Source: an uncultured Peptococcaceae bacterium (lineage in GTDB: Bacteria; Bacillota; Peptococcia; Peptococcales; Peptococcaceae). From it: a stretch of 57,708 nt of DNA. Below are positions 24,172 to 32,941 of this stretch, in pieces. The notes beneath the pieces are model-generated. The model had not been told where the DNA came from. It made no database searches and was given only the letters and a program-made list of their open reading frames with translations. The stretch lies in the NCBI GenBank assembly GCA_937976375.1, contig CALJRU010000039.1, forward strand, positions 1-57,708, in the 5' to 3' direction. How positions within the stretch are numbered: the first letter of the stretch is position 1; each line of letters begins with the position of its first letter. The translations under genes were made by a program, and so were the position numbers.

Positions 24172-25095
24172 TTATTTTTCAGATTCAAGATCGATCACAT
24201 GCTGCACGCCGTCGCTGTCGGTGGCGATGAGCTGACCGTCCACCATATCAAGGGTGCAGGTGTTGACGGCGAAATCCAGGGTGTAGGTCTTGGTGTCGCC
24301 GCCGATGGTGGTGACACGGAGGACGTTTGGCTGGATGATGTCGCTCCAAGGGCCGGCGCTGGTACCAGTGGTGTGGTAGAGGGTGTTGCCGTCCACATAG
24401 AAGGACGAGGTGCCGTTGATGGTGGCGATTTTTGTCATATGGTCGCCGTCATCCCGGAACAGCGGGCATTGCTGGCTGTGGTTGTTGTTGTAGTTGATGG
24501 CGACATAGCCCACGCCATCGATGACGCGCTGCTGCATGATAACATCTGATTTGCCAAAGATGGAGACGTCGCTGCCTTCTGGCATGGCGACTGGGGTGAT
24601 GCCATCAGCTGTGGCGCGCAGCAGGCTGTTGCCGAGCACGCAATAGGTTGGCGCATCGCTGTTATAAATCCATACGGTGCGGGAATCATTGTCCCAATAA
24701 ATTTGGCCGTAGAGCTCGGTAAAATCGCGGGCTGGCAGGTAGGTGCGGTCGTTTTTCAAGGTTGGCAGGGTTTCGAATGTTCCCGCTTGACCGTTGGCAG
24801 TGTAATTGGCGCTGCCCACCTGCAAGGTGACGTCTACGGTGCCGTCGGCGTTGGTAATGTGAATGCTGCCGTCAGGCTGCCAGTCGGTGGCATAGCCCAT
24901 GGATTCGCTGACGATGCGCAGCGGAATCATCGTGCGGCCGGCGTCGTTGATGTAAGGCTGGCCGGTGGCTTCATCGGCTGAAATAGTCGCATCACCAACC
25001 ATCAGGCTGACATCGGTGCTGTCGGCCAGGGCGGCGGTTGGCAGTGCCAGAAGAGCGGCACAGGTGATGGCGGTGATATATTTTCGTGTGTTCAT
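24172..25095 (-). CDS. Secreted stalk-domain protein, copy A
   Basis: 307-residue exported protein. The start is ATG 25095 (MNTRKYITAITCAALLALP) after AAAAGGAGAGAACCC; longer in-frame upstream sequence is low-complexity and runs into the previous gene. The signal peptide likely ends at ALA-D (24). A stalk domain follows (about 27-145) with the family signature INDAGRTMIPLRIVSESMGY...DWQPDGSI and NDRTYLPARDFTELYGQIYWDN. About 150-307 is a beta-rich C-terminal region of unknown role, ending DGVQHVIDLESEK. It is a close paralogue of the protein at 26399-27316 over its whole length. Confidence 0.8.
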   Translation of the reverse strand: MNTRKYITAITCAALLALPTAALADSTDVSLMVGDATISADEATGQPYINDAGRTMIPLRIVSESMGYATDWQPDGSIHITNADGTVDVTLQVGSANYTANGQAGTFETLPTLKNDRTYLPARDFTELYGQIYWDNDSRTVWIYNSDAPTYCVLGNSLLRATADGITPVAMPEGSDVSIFGKSDVIMQQRVIDGVGYVAINYNNNHSQQCPLFRDDGDHMTKIATINGTSSFYVDGNTLYHTTGTSAGPWSDIIQPNVLRVTTIGGDTKTYTLDFAVNTCTLDMVDGQLIATDSDGVQHVIDLESEK

Positions 25096-25123
25096 GATGG
25101 GTTCTCTCCTTTTGTTCATGATT

Positions 25124-25828
25124 TTAATCTCGAATTTTATGAATATCGGCGTCGAGATCGTCTTTCCAGTAGTATAAGAAATCGTGGTCGTCTTCATAGT
25201 CGCTGCGTTTAAGCTGGCTGTAGGCGTAGGTGGTGCGCCAGGCCGATGGGTCGTCGTTGGCGGCCAGTTCCTGCAGGACTTTGTCGCCGCCGCGGCCTGT
25301 GTCGACGATGTTGTTGATGAGTTCCCAGTTGCGGCCATTTTTGACGAAGATGTAGCCTTCGTGGTTTTGAGCCAGCACGTCGTTGGTGTCAGGGTTTTTC
25401 ATTTCAAAAGAAATGATGACTTTGGCGGTGTCGTCTTTAAGGTCGAAGGTGTCATAGCGCAGATAAGGCGCGGCTTTGGAAAAATTCTGGTCTCTGTAGG
25501 TGAGAGCGATGTATTGAATGCGGGCGTCCAGCTCGGCTTCCAGGTCGGGCTCGCTGTCGCTGATCCCATCACCATCAACGACGCCGATGTAGCCGTTATA
25601 TGGGCGGTTAAAGATGGTGAGCACATAGCTCTCGACCTCATCGGTGATTTTTTTCGCGTCGGCAGCCTGGGCCTTGTCCACCTGAACGGCGCTTCGGTCG
25701 ACATAAAAGCTGAAGCCGTCTTTGCCGCTGATTTTTGTGTAGTTTGCATCGCTGGTGTCCGTGCTGCAGCCGCAAAGCGTCAGCCCAAGGCTGAGCAGCA
25801 GCACCATAGGCAGAAGTCGTTTTAGCAT
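25124..25828 (-). CDS. Predicted lipoprotein, unknown function
   Basis: 234-residue product. I choose ATG 25828 (MLKRLLPMVLLLSLGL), with GAAAGGGAGAATCC upstream. The N-terminus is a lipoprotein signal with lipobox LCGC (acylated Cys near 21). The mature part is acidic and mixed alpha/beta, with a segment FEMKNPDTNDVLAQNHEGYIFVKNG that suggests a small ligand-binding or NTF2-like fold; I cannot name a family. It is first in a minus-strand operon with the stalk protein (28-bp gap) and a small coiled-coil membrane protein. Its promoter has a weak version of the agr-type repeat. Confidence 0.75.
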   Translation of the reverse strand: MLKRLLPMVLLLSLGLTLCGCSTDTSDANYTKISGKDGFSFYVDRSAVQVDKAQAADAKKITDEVESYVLTIFNRPYNGYIGVVDGDGISDSEPDLEAELDARIQYIALTYRDQNFSKAAPYLRYDTFDLKDDTAKVIISFEMKNPDTNDVLAQNHEGYIFVKNGRNWELINNIVDTGRGGDKVLQELAANDDPSAWRTTYAYSQLKRSDYEDDHDFLYYWKDDLDADIHKIRD

Positions 25829-25896
25829 GATGGATTCTCCCTTTCTGTGGTTTGTGCATCGCACAAAACCGTCCCCTCGTTGTATTGATTTGGTTT

Positions 25897-25965
25897 ATTA
25901 TAAACGATTGGGCTTCCATTTTTGCTAATTGTTCATAAATGATTTCTTAATTTTTTATGAACATG
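25897..25965 (-). promoter_or_regulatory. Candidate LytTR-type repeat and promoter of the lipoprotein operon
   Basis: On the minus strand, CATGTTCATA (25956-25965) and ATCATTTATG (25934-25943) stand 22 bp apart, the second ending 31 bp before TATAAT (25897-25902). Both repeats are degenerate, but the first resembles ATTGTTCATA before the 21880 gene and the spacing is the same as at agrB. The region also contains an inverted repeat (TTCATAAA/TTTATGAA), an alternative explanation. Confidence 0.4.
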
Positions 25966-26332
25966 CTGTTGGCGCTGTGGGGATGTTGGCCGTTGTTTCA
26001 TGCTCTGCCAGAAAGGTGCGCACGGCTTCTTCCATGGCGGCGTTTAAGGTGATGTCGTGTTCCATTGCCCACACAGCCATGGCTTTGTGCATGGCTGGTT
26101 TCATGCGCACATTGAACTGGCCTTTGAAGGCCTTGCAAGGGCGGCGTTTCACCGCTGCGCAAAACGCCAGATAGCGGTCCACCGAATCATGAAACGCTGC
26201 TTCGACGCCGTCTATGGTGTCGCTTTCGTAATTCACAGCATCGACAATGCCTTGCACCTTACCGTAAAGTTTCTTTGTTTCCACGTCGTAGTGTACTTTG
26301 GTGACATAGCCTTTGTATTCCAGAACATCCAT
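25955..26332 (-). CDS. HicB-like antitoxin-family protein (orphan), copy 2
   Basis: 125-residue paralogue of the protein at 22531-22911, nearly identical over the first 110 residues (for example GIVDAVNYES and GQFNVRMKPAMHKAMAVWAMEHDITLNAAMEEAVRTFL) but with a different tail (HETTANIPTAPTACS). Start ATG 26332 after AAAAGGAGGACG. As with copy 1, no HicA toxin frame is adjacent. It lies 66 bp downstream of a stalk-protein gene, the same neighbour relationship as copy 1 (stalk then HicB-like), which points to duplication of the pair. Confidence 0.8.
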   Translation of the reverse strand: MDVLEYKGYVTKVHYDVETKKLYGKVQGIVDAVNYESDTIDGVEAAFHDSVDRYLAFCAAVKRRPCKAFKGQFNVRMKPAMHKAMAVWAMEHDITLNAAMEEAVRTFLAEHETTANIPTAPTACS

Positions 26333-26398
26333 GGTTCGTCCTCCTTTTTTCAAAATGACGCAGCGGATGGTGGCTGCGTTTGGTGTGTTGGTTGTTGC

Positions 26399-27316
26399 TT
26401 ACGCACCAAGATCGATCACATGCTGCACGCCGCTGCTGTCGGTGGCGATGAGCCGACCGTTCACTTTATCGAGGGTGCAGGCGTTGACGGCGAAGTCCAG
26501 GGTGTAGGTCTTGGTATTGCCGCCGATGGTGGCGGCGTAGAGACGGTTTGGCACGATGGGGTTGTGCCAAGGGCCGGCGTCTGTGCCGTCGGTGTAATAG
26601 ACGGTGTTGCCATCAACATAGACAGACGATGGGTAGACGCTGGTCAGGTACGTGAGGTAGCCTTCATTCACCCGAAACAGCGGAACCGGTGAGGCGTTGT
26701 CCTGACCGTTGCAGGCGATGGCAAGGTAGGTGGTGTCGTTGATGGTGCGGTTCACACAGATGGCGGTGCCGGGCGTGGCATCATTCGGCACGTAGCCGTC
26801 CGGCATGGCAAGCGGCTGGATGCCTTCCGCGGTGGCAGCCATGAGCTTTGTGCCAAACACCTGGTATTGGATGCTGTTGCCCTGCGTGATCCAGACGGTG
26901 CGGCTGGCGTTGTCCCAGTAGATGCTGCCGTAAAGCTCCGAAAAATCGCGGGCGGGCAGATAGGTGCGGTCGTTTTTCAGGGTTGGCGCTGTTTCGAAAT
27001 GACCGGTTTTGCCGCCAGCGGTGAAAGCTGTGCTGCCAATTTTCATGGTGACGTCCAGGGTGCCTGTCTTATTGGTGAGATGAATGCTGCCGTCGGGCTG
27101 CCAGTCGGTTCGGTAATGAAGCGCCGTGTTCACCAGACGCAGCGGAATCATTGTGCGCCCGGCGTCGTTGATGTAGGCTTCCCCTGCCTCGGCGCTGCCG
27201 CCAATGTAATGATCGTTGACCAATAGCCGCAGATCGGTGCTGTCGGCCCAGGCGGCGCTCGGCGCCAGCAAAAGCGCTGCGCAGGTCAGGCTGGCCAGTA
27301 ATTGTTTCCTTTTCAT
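26399..27316 (-). CDS. Secreted stalk-domain protein, copy B
   Basis: 305-residue exported protein with ATG 27316 after AAAGGAGAGG. The signal peptide is MKRKQLLASLTCAALLLAP with a likely cut at AWA-D. The stalk domain has INDAGRTMIPLRLVNTALHYRTDW and NDRTYLPARDFSELYGSIYWDN; the C-terminal half ends TLDFAVNACTLDKVNGRLIATDSSGVQHV, matching copy A at 24172-25095 closely. The promoter carries a GCCGTTTACG element at the agr-type distance from TATAAT. The HicB-like copy 2 follows on the same strand. Confidence 0.8.
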   Translation of the reverse strand: MKRKQLLASLTCAALLLAPSAAWADSTDLRLLVNDHYIGGSAEAGEAYINDAGRTMIPLRLVNTALHYRTDWQPDGSIHLTNKTGTLDVTMKIGSTAFTAGGKTGHFETAPTLKNDRTYLPARDFSELYGSIYWDNASRTVWITQGNSIQYQVFGTKLMAATAEGIQPLAMPDGYVPNDATPGTAICVNRTINDTTYLAIACNGQDNASPVPLFRVNEGYLTYLTSVYPSSVYVDGNTVYYTDGTDAGPWHNPIVPNRLYAATIGGNTKTYTLDFAVNACTLDKVNGRLIATDSSGVQHVIDLGA

Positions 27317-27378
27317 GGTGATCCTCTCCTTTGCAATAAACGGTCATCAATCATAGAGACTATTCTGTCTTTTAAATA

Positions 27379-27447
27379 AATTATACCACCATCGCAGCCA
27401 TTGTGCGTCAATACGGCGCAATCCGTCGTTTTTTAGACGTAAACGGC
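27379..27447 (-). promoter_or_regulatory. LytTR-type repeat and promoter of stalk protein copy B
   Basis: On the minus strand GCCGTTTACG (27438-27447) and the weaker CGGATTTGCG (27416-27425) are 22 bp apart; the second ends 31 bp before TATAAT (27379-27384). TTGACG (27405-27410) is present but 20 bp from the -10, too far for an ordinary promoter and similar to the long spacers of Agr-activated promoters. Confidence 0.6.
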
Positions 27448-27604
27448 AGAAAATAGCTGCTATTCGCCGTCGTCAGGAGAAAAAAGCAGCGACAAGATGC
27501 CAAGCGAACGAGAAAAAATGATGGTTTTTCTGTTTTCGATGGCGAAAAAAGCGGAAAACATGGTAAACTATGGAGAGATTATTACGAAGAAATGAGGGAT
27601 CATC

Positions 27605-28969
27605 ATGGGTGTGAGCGATACGATTGCTGCAATTATTACGGCGCCTGGGCGGGCGGCGGTCGGAATTATCCGGTTGAGCGGTCCGGAGGCTGTGGCTGTG
27701 GCAGCAGCGGTGTATGAAGGCGGGGCGGATTTGGCGTCCTGCGCGAGCCACACGATCCATTTTGGCTGGGTGCGCGATCCAGCGAACGGCCGCCGCATTG
27801 ATGAGGCGCTGTTTTTATTGATGCGCGGGCCAAAGAGCTACACCGGCGAGGATGTGGTGGAGATTCAGAGCCACGGCGGCCATGTGTCGACGCAGGAGAT
27901 TCTGCGGCTTTTGCTGCGCCAGGGGGTGCGGCTGGCCGACGCTGGCGAGTTCACGAAGCGGGCCTTTATCAACGGCAAGCTGGATTTGACACGCGCCGAA
28001 GCGGTGATGGACATTGTGGATGCCGAAAGCGACGCGGCACTGTCGCAGGCGCTGGCCCAGAAGAGCGGCGTGCTGGAAGAACGCATTCGCACGGCGCGGG
28101 AAGCGGTGCTGGAGCTGGTGGCGTTCATTCAGGCGGATCTGGATTATCCCGAGGACGATATTGAACGGCTGAGTGACGAGGAGCTTGCGGAGCGGGTGCA
28201 GGCGGTGCGCGGCGATTTGGCGGCGCTGATCGCCACGGCGCAGCGCGGGCGCATGTTCCGTGAGGGCATCAAGATGGTGATTATGGGCGCGCCAAACGTG
28301 GGCAAGTCGAGCTTGCTGAACGCGCTTTTGGGGCGCGAGCGCGCCATTGTGACGGACATTGCTGGTACAACGCGCGATGTGGTCACCGAGCATTTGACGA
28401 TTCACGGCGTGCCGGTAGAAATTCTCGATACGGCGGGCATCCGTGCCACTGATGACCAGATCGAGGCGATTGGCGTGGAACGCGCCAAGGCTGCCAGCCG
28501 TGAGGCGGATGTGGTGCTGTATGTGATTGCGGCAGACCGCGGCCTGAACGAGGAGGACCGCGAGAGCCTGCAGGCGCTGGCAGGCAAGGCGACGATTCTG
28601 GTAGCGAATAAGAGCGATCTGGCGCCAGATGCGGCGCTGCCTGAGGATGTGCCGACGGTGCGCATTTCTGCCAAACTGCAGGAAGGCATTGAGGCGCTGG
28701 AAGAAGCGGTGGCGCATTGCATTTTGGCCGACGAACGCGTGGGCTCCGGCGATGAGGCGGTGGTCTCGAACGCGCGCCATTTGGCGCTGTTGGAACGCTG
28801 TGCCGCCGATTTGGAGAGCTTTTTGGAAGGGCTGTCGCTGGGCATGAGCAAGGACATTCTCGTGATCGATTTGCAGAACGCCTGGGAAAACCTGGGCTTG
28901 ATCAGCGGCGACACGGCCTCGGAGGATCTTATCGATACGATCTTCTCGAAATTCTGTTTAGGAAAATAG
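27605..28969 (+). CDS. mnmE: tRNA modification GTPase MnmE
   Basis: GTPase that, with MnmG, modifies U34 of certain tRNAs (cmnm5U/nm5U pathway). The 454-residue protein has the N-terminal folate-binding domain (DTIAAIITAPGRAAVGIIRLSG), the G domain with Walker A GAPNVGKSSLLN (about 227-238), DTAG and NKSD motifs, and the invariant C-terminal FCLGK, whose Cys is required for activity. ATG 27605 follows GAGGGATC. It leads a plus-strand operon with mnmG and rsmG. In many Bacillota mnmE directly follows jag; here it is 28 kb away on the other side of oriC. Confidence 0.97.
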   Translation: MGVSDTIAAIITAPGRAAVGIIRLSGPEAVAVAAAVYEGGADLASCASHTIHFGWVRDPANGRRIDEALFLLMRGPKSYTGEDVVEIQSHGGHVSTQEILRLLLRQGVRLADAGEFTKRAFINGKLDLTRAEAVMDIVDAESDAALSQALAQKSGVLEERIRTAREAVLELVAFIQADLDYPEDDIERLSDEELAERVQAVRGDLAALIATAQRGRMFREGIKMVIMGAPNVGKSSLLNALLGRERAIVTDIAGTTRDVVTEHLTIHGVPVEILDTAGIRATDDQIEAIGVERAKAASREADVVLYVIAADRGLNEEDRESLQALAGKATILVANKSDLAPDAALPEDVPTVRISAKLQEGIEALEEAVAHCILADERVGSGDEAVVSNARHLALLERCAADLESFLEGLSLGMSKDILVIDLQNAWENLGLISGDTASEDLIDTIFSKFCLGK

Positions 28970-28982
28970 GAGCACTTTTATT

Positions 28983-30878
28983 ATGGAAAGAATATACGAT
29001 TATCCGACTGCTTACGACGTGATCGTCGTAGGCGGCGGTCATGCTGGCTGTGAAGCGGCGCTGGCCTGTGCCAAGCTGGGGCATGAAACGCTGCTGTGTA
29101 CGATCAGCCTCGATCATATTGCGCTGTTGCCATGCAATCCTTCCATTGGCGGGCCAGCCAAGGCACATTTGGTGCGCGAGCTGGATGCGCTCGGCGGCAG
29201 CATGGGCGAAGTGGCGGACGAATGCTTGATTCAGATGCGTGTGCTGAACACGTCCAAGGGGCCAGCGGTGCATTCGCTGCGCGCGCAGATGGACAAGGAG
29301 CTCTATCGCCACACGATGACGAAGCGGCTGGAGCACACCGATCATTTGACGATCAAGCAGTTCATTGCTGAGGAGCTTTTGATTGAGGACGGCGCCGTCT
29401 GCGGCGTGGTGGACCATACGGGGATTGCTTACCATGCCAAGCGTGTGATTCTCTGCACGGGCACCTATCTCAAGAGCCGCGTCATCATTGGGGAATACAG
29501 CGAAAACGCTGGCCCACAGGGACAGCTGCCAGCGAACCACCTTTCAGACAGCCTGCGTGCAGCGGGCTTTGATGTGGTGCGCTTCAAGACAGGCACCCCG
29601 GCGCGCGTGGATGTGCGCAGCGTGGACTTTAGCAAGATGGAGGTGCAGCCAAGCGACGCCAACGACATGCACTTTTCCTTCTGGCACAACCATGATTATG
29701 ACAACGGGCTGGAAAAGGTGAGCTGCCACCTTACGTACACAAACGCCGAGACCCACGCCATCATTCGTGCCAATCTGGATCGTTCGCCGCTCTATTCGGG
29801 CTTTATTGAAGGCACGGGCCCACGCTACTGCCCATCGATCGAGGACAAGGTGGTGCGTTTCAGCGACAAGAGCCGGCACCAGCTGTTCATTGAGCCGGAA
29901 GGGCTGGGCACGACGGAGCTCTATGTGCAAGGCTTTTCCTCAAGCCTGCCGATGGATGTGCAGCTGAAGATGATTCATACACTGCCGGGGCTGGAACACT
30001 GCGAGGTGATGCGTCCGGCCTACGCGATTGAGTACGACTTGGTGGACCCACAGGAGCTGCGTCCAAGCCTTGAGACAAAGCGCGTCAAAGGGCTGTACTG
30101 CGCCGGGCAGATCAACGGCACCTCGGGCTACGAAGAAGCTGCGGCCCAGGGGCTGATGGCAGGCATCAATGCGAGCCTGTCGCTGCGCGGGCGCGAGCCG
30201 CTGGTGCTGGGGCGCCATGAGGCTTACATCGGTGTGCTGATCGACGATTTGGTCATCAAGGGCACCAACGAGCCGTACCGCATGCTGACGAGCCGCTGCG
30301 AATACCGCCTGCTTTTGCGTGAAGACAACGCAGATCGCCGCCTTTGTGAGTATGGCCACGAGGTGGGGCTGTTGTCGGATGAGAAGTACGCCCGCTATCA
30401 GGCGCGCTGGGCAGCCATTGAAGCTGAAATCGAGCGCTTGCGCACGACGACGGTGCATCCTGACGAGGTGCAGGCGATGCTCGATGCCTGCGAGAGCGAG
30501 CCATTGCGCCAGGCAACAAAGCTGGAACACCTGCTCAAGCGGCCAATGGTGCATTATGCAGACTTGCTGGCCCATGGCTTTGGCGATGAAACGCTGACGC
30601 CAGAGGTGACCTCGGAAGTAGAAATCATCATTAAATATTCGGGCTATATTGTGAAGCAGCAGGAACAGGTGGCGCGTTCGGCGAAATTAGAAAGCCGCCG
30701 CCTGCCGGAAGACATTGTTTATAGCGATGTGACCAATCTGCGCCTGGAAGCGCGTCAGAAACTGGAAGCTGTGCGTCCAGAAACCGTGGGGCAGGCGAGC
30801 CGTATTTCTGGCGTAAACCCGGCGGACATCACGGCGTTGTTGGTATGGCTGGAACATCATCGGAGGACGGCACAATGA
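28983..30878 (+). CDS. mnmG: tRNA uridine-5-carboxymethylaminomethyl synthase MnmG
   Basis: FAD-dependent partner of MnmE in modification of wobble uridine in tRNA. The 631-residue length is standard. Visible motifs: the dinucleotide-binding VIVVGGGHAGCEAALA near the N-terminus, the signature NPSIGGPAKAHLVRELDALGG, the conserved cysteine region GLYCAGQINGTSGYEEAAAQGLMAG, and the C-terminal helical domain. ATG 28983 has AGGAGCA upstream. Its stop codon overlaps the rsmG start (ATGA). Confidence 0.97.
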   Translation: MERIYDYPTAYDVIVVGGGHAGCEAALACAKLGHETLLCTISLDHIALLPCNPSIGGPAKAHLVRELDALGGSMGEVADECLIQMRVLNTSKGPAVHSLRAQMDKELYRHTMTKRLEHTDHLTIKQFIAEELLIEDGAVCGVVDHTGIAYHAKRVILCTGTYLKSRVIIGEYSENAGPQGQLPANHLSDSLRAAGFDVVRFKTGTPARVDVRSVDFSKMEVQPSDANDMHFSFWHNHDYDNGLEKVSCHLTYTNAETHAIIRANLDRSPLYSGFIEGTGPRYCPSIEDKVVRFSDKSRHQLFIEPEGLGTTELYVQGFSSSLPMDVQLKMIHTLPGLEHCEVMRPAYAIEYDLVDPQELRPSLETKRVKGLYCAGQINGTSGYEEAAAQGLMAGINASLSLRGREPLVLGRHEAYIGVLIDDLVIKGTNEPYRMLTSRCEYRLLLREDNADRRLCEYGHEVGLLSDEKYARYQARWAAIEAEIERLRTTTVHPDEVQAMLDACESEPLRQATKLEHLLKRPMVHYADLLAHGFGDETLTPEVTSEVEIIIKYSGYIVKQQEQVARSAKLESRRLPEDIVYSDVTNLRLEARQKLEAVRPETVGQASRISGVNPADITALLVWLEHHRRTAQ

Positions 30879-31591
30879 GCGAGATTCTGACCTTGATCGA
30901 ACAGGAGCTGGCGCCGCGCTTTGGCCTGTCGGCGGCGCAGTGCGAACAATTTGCGCGTTATTATGCGCTGCTCGTGGATTGGAACAGTCGCATCAACCTG
31001 ACGGCCATCACCGAGCCGCAGGCGGTGGTGGAGAAGCACTTTCTCGACAGCCTGCTTCTGCTTGACGACGTGCAGTTCAAGGAGGGCGACACTCTGATCG
31101 ATGTGGGCACTGGTGCTGGTTTTCCAGGGATTCCGCTGGCGATTGTCTGCCCAAGCCTTGGGGTGACGCTGCTGGACAGCCTGCGCAAGCGTGTGACGTT
31201 CTTGGAGACGGTGTGCGGCGAGCTGGGACTTGCGAATGTGACGGCGGCGCACGAACGCGCCGAGCTTTTTGCCAAGCAGCCGGCTCACCGCGATGCCTAC
31301 GACTGGGCGACGGCGCGCGCAGTGGCGCGGCTGCCGCTTTTGTGCGAGTACTGCCTGCCATTCGTGAAGGCGGGCGGCCACTTCCTGGCCTGCAAAGGGC
31401 CGGATGGCGCTGCTGAGCTGGTCGAAGCCGACAAGGCTCTGGCAGCCTTGAACGGCCGCCACAAAGCCACCTATCACCACACCCTGCCTGGCGGCGAAAC
31501 CCGCGACATTCTCCTCATCGAGAAAACCGCCCCAACACCAAAACGCTTCCCACGCAAACCAGGCACCGCCGCAAAATCGCCGCTTGTGTAA
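30875..31591 (+). CDS. rsmG: 16S rRNA (guanine-N7)-methyltransferase RsmG
   Basis: SAM-dependent methyltransferase acting on G527 of 16S rRNA; loss gives low-level streptomycin resistance in other species. The 238-residue product has the SAM motif LIDVGTGAGFPGIPLAI (about 78-94), preceded by NLTAITEP and KHFLDSL. I start at ATG 30875 (MSEILTLIEQE), which overlaps the mnmG stop as ATGA; an upstream frame is inside mnmG. The operon ends with a strong terminator. Confidence 0.95.
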   Translation: MSEILTLIEQELAPRFGLSAAQCEQFARYYALLVDWNSRINLTAITEPQAVVEKHFLDSLLLLDDVQFKEGDTLIDVGTGAGFPGIPLAIVCPSLGVTLLDSLRKRVTFLETVCGELGLANVTAAHERAELFAKQPAHRDAYDWATARAVARLPLLCEYCLPFVKAGGHFLACKGPDGAAELVEADKALAALNGRHKATYHHTLPGGETRDILLIEKTAPTPKRFPRKPGTAAKSPLV

Positions 31592-31632
31592 ATGTATGGT
31601 GCTTGCATTTCAGCGCTGCTTTAAGAAAAAAC

Positions 31633-31680
31633 AAACACATTGCGAAACGATCCATGTTGTTTCACAATGTGTTTTTCTTT
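31633..31680 (+). terminator. Terminator of mnmE-mnmG-rsmG
   Basis: AAACACATTG (31633-31642) / CAATGTGTTT (31665-31674), extended inward by GAAAC/GTTTC with one mismatch, then TTCTTTT. Confidence 0.85.
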
Positions 31681-31758
31681 TAAAAAGCATTTTTTTTCGA
31701 ATTTCCTGTAACGTTTTCCGTTTTCGATGGTTATTCTTATAAAAAGGAGGCGACGCGT

Positions 31759-32250
31759 ATGGATATGGATGGGATTTATCAAGCCTATTTCAAGGATGTT
31801 TTCCTTTATATGTACAGCTTATCCGGCAATAAAAGCATTGCCGAAGACATTGCTCAGGAAACGTTTGTGAAGGCTTTGAAATCGCTGGACAGATTTGATG
31901 GCAGCAAAGACATCCAAGCATGGCTGTTTACCATTGCAAAGAACACCTATTTTACCTATTGCAAGCGGAAGAAAATCCTCAACGATAACACGTCGCCGGA
32001 AGCAATGCCTGATCCATCACTGCATGTTGTTGAGCGCATGATTGATCAGGAACTGGCCTTTCAGGTTCATCAGTATCTGCATCAGATGAAAGAACCCTAT
32101 AAAGAAGTGTTTTTGCTGCGGGTGTTTGGCGAATTGTCCTTCGAAAAAATCGGGATATTGTTCGGCAAAAGTGCCAGCTGGGCGCGCGTGACTTATTATC
32201 GAGCAAAGGTGCAAATTCAGGAATATATGGAGGGATTGAATCATGAGTAA
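31759..32250 (+). CDS. ECF-type RNA polymerase sigma factor
   Basis: 163-residue sigma-70 family factor with only regions 2 and 4, the extracytoplasmic-function type. Region 2 is MDGIYQAYFKDVFLYMYSL...AEDIAQETFVKALKSL with WLFTIAKNTYFTYCKRKK; region 4 is EPYKEVFLLRVFGELSFEKIGILFGKSASWARVTYYRAK. ATG 31759 follows AAAAGGAGGCG. An AAC-type -35 (TGTAACGTTT, 31707-31716) lies about 45 bp upstream, consistent with autoregulation, though the -10 is not clear. The next gene, overlapping by 8 bp, encodes its presumed anti-sigma factor. Confidence 0.92.
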   Translation: MDMDGIYQAYFKDVFLYMYSLSGNKSIAEDIAQETFVKALKSLDRFDGSKDIQAWLFTIAKNTYFTYCKRKKILNDNTSPEAMPDPSLHVVERMIDQELAFQVHQYLHQMKEPYKEVFLLRVFGELSFEKIGILFGKSASWARVTYYRAKVQIQEYMEGLNHE

Positions 32251-32839
32251 GATTTCTTGTCCAATTATAAGGGATATTTTACCGTTGTATGTTGATGATG
32301 TTGTCAGCGACGACACCCGCCATATGGTCGAAGAGCATCTCGCGCACTGTGACGATTGCCGCAAGCTGGCCGCAGAGATGCAGGGGGAGATGGTGCTCCC
32401 TATCGAAAACGATACCAAGCCTTTGGAGCATTTCAAAAATGCCTGGAAGCGAAAAAAGATTATGATTGCGGTGATTTCTGTTGTGGTCACGCTGCTGGCT
32501 TCAATAATGATTGGCACGGCACTATACGTTGAGAACCTGCCAGCAAAAATGGTTGTGATGCAGGATGCCAGTACTTCTGGCGAATGGGAACGGGTCGAAG
32601 TAGACGAATCCGGATATTTGAATTTTGACAGCCTGTTTTGTTCTAAGGAAGTTGTCTTGGACGCCAACAGCGAGGGTTCTGTTTTTCTGAGAATCAGCGA
32701 CGAACAGGGAAATATTGTTATTGATGATTTGATGGTCAGCCCAGGGTTTGGGGTGTCGCTGGATGCACTGGAACGCAATACCAATTACATTGTTGAAATG
32801 AAAACCTATGCAAATACGGTTTTCCTGCGTTTTATATGA
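32243..32839 (+). CDS. Zinc-finger anti-sigma factor
   Basis: 198-residue membrane-bound anti-sigma factor. The N-terminal ZAS domain has VEEHLAHCDDCRKLAAE (H-x3-C-x2-C) with an upstream Cys in KISCPIIRDILPLYVDD. A single membrane helix follows (about 72-95, KIMIAVISVVVTLLASIMIGTALYV), then a roughly 100-residue outer domain with beta character. It would hold the preceding sigma factor inactive until an envelope signal acts. ATG 32243 lies inside the sigma gene's last codons, so translation is coupled. Confidence 0.9.
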   Translation: MSKISCPIIRDILPLYVDDVVSDDTRHMVEEHLAHCDDCRKLAAEMQGEMVLPIENDTKPLEHFKNAWKRKKIMIAVISVVVTLLASIMIGTALYVENLPAKMVVMQDASTSGEWERVEVDESGYLNFDSLFCSKEVVLDANSEGSVFLRISDEQGNIVIDDLMVSPGFGVSLDALERNTNYIVEMKTYANTVFLRFI

Positions 32840-32941
32840 ATGTAAAACTTGAAAACGTATAAGCGTTTATAGGGTGATGAGGATTCCTCCAGAGAACTGT
32901 GTAAAACTTTGTTGATGGGCTGGGGAAATCTATCCTAAAGT

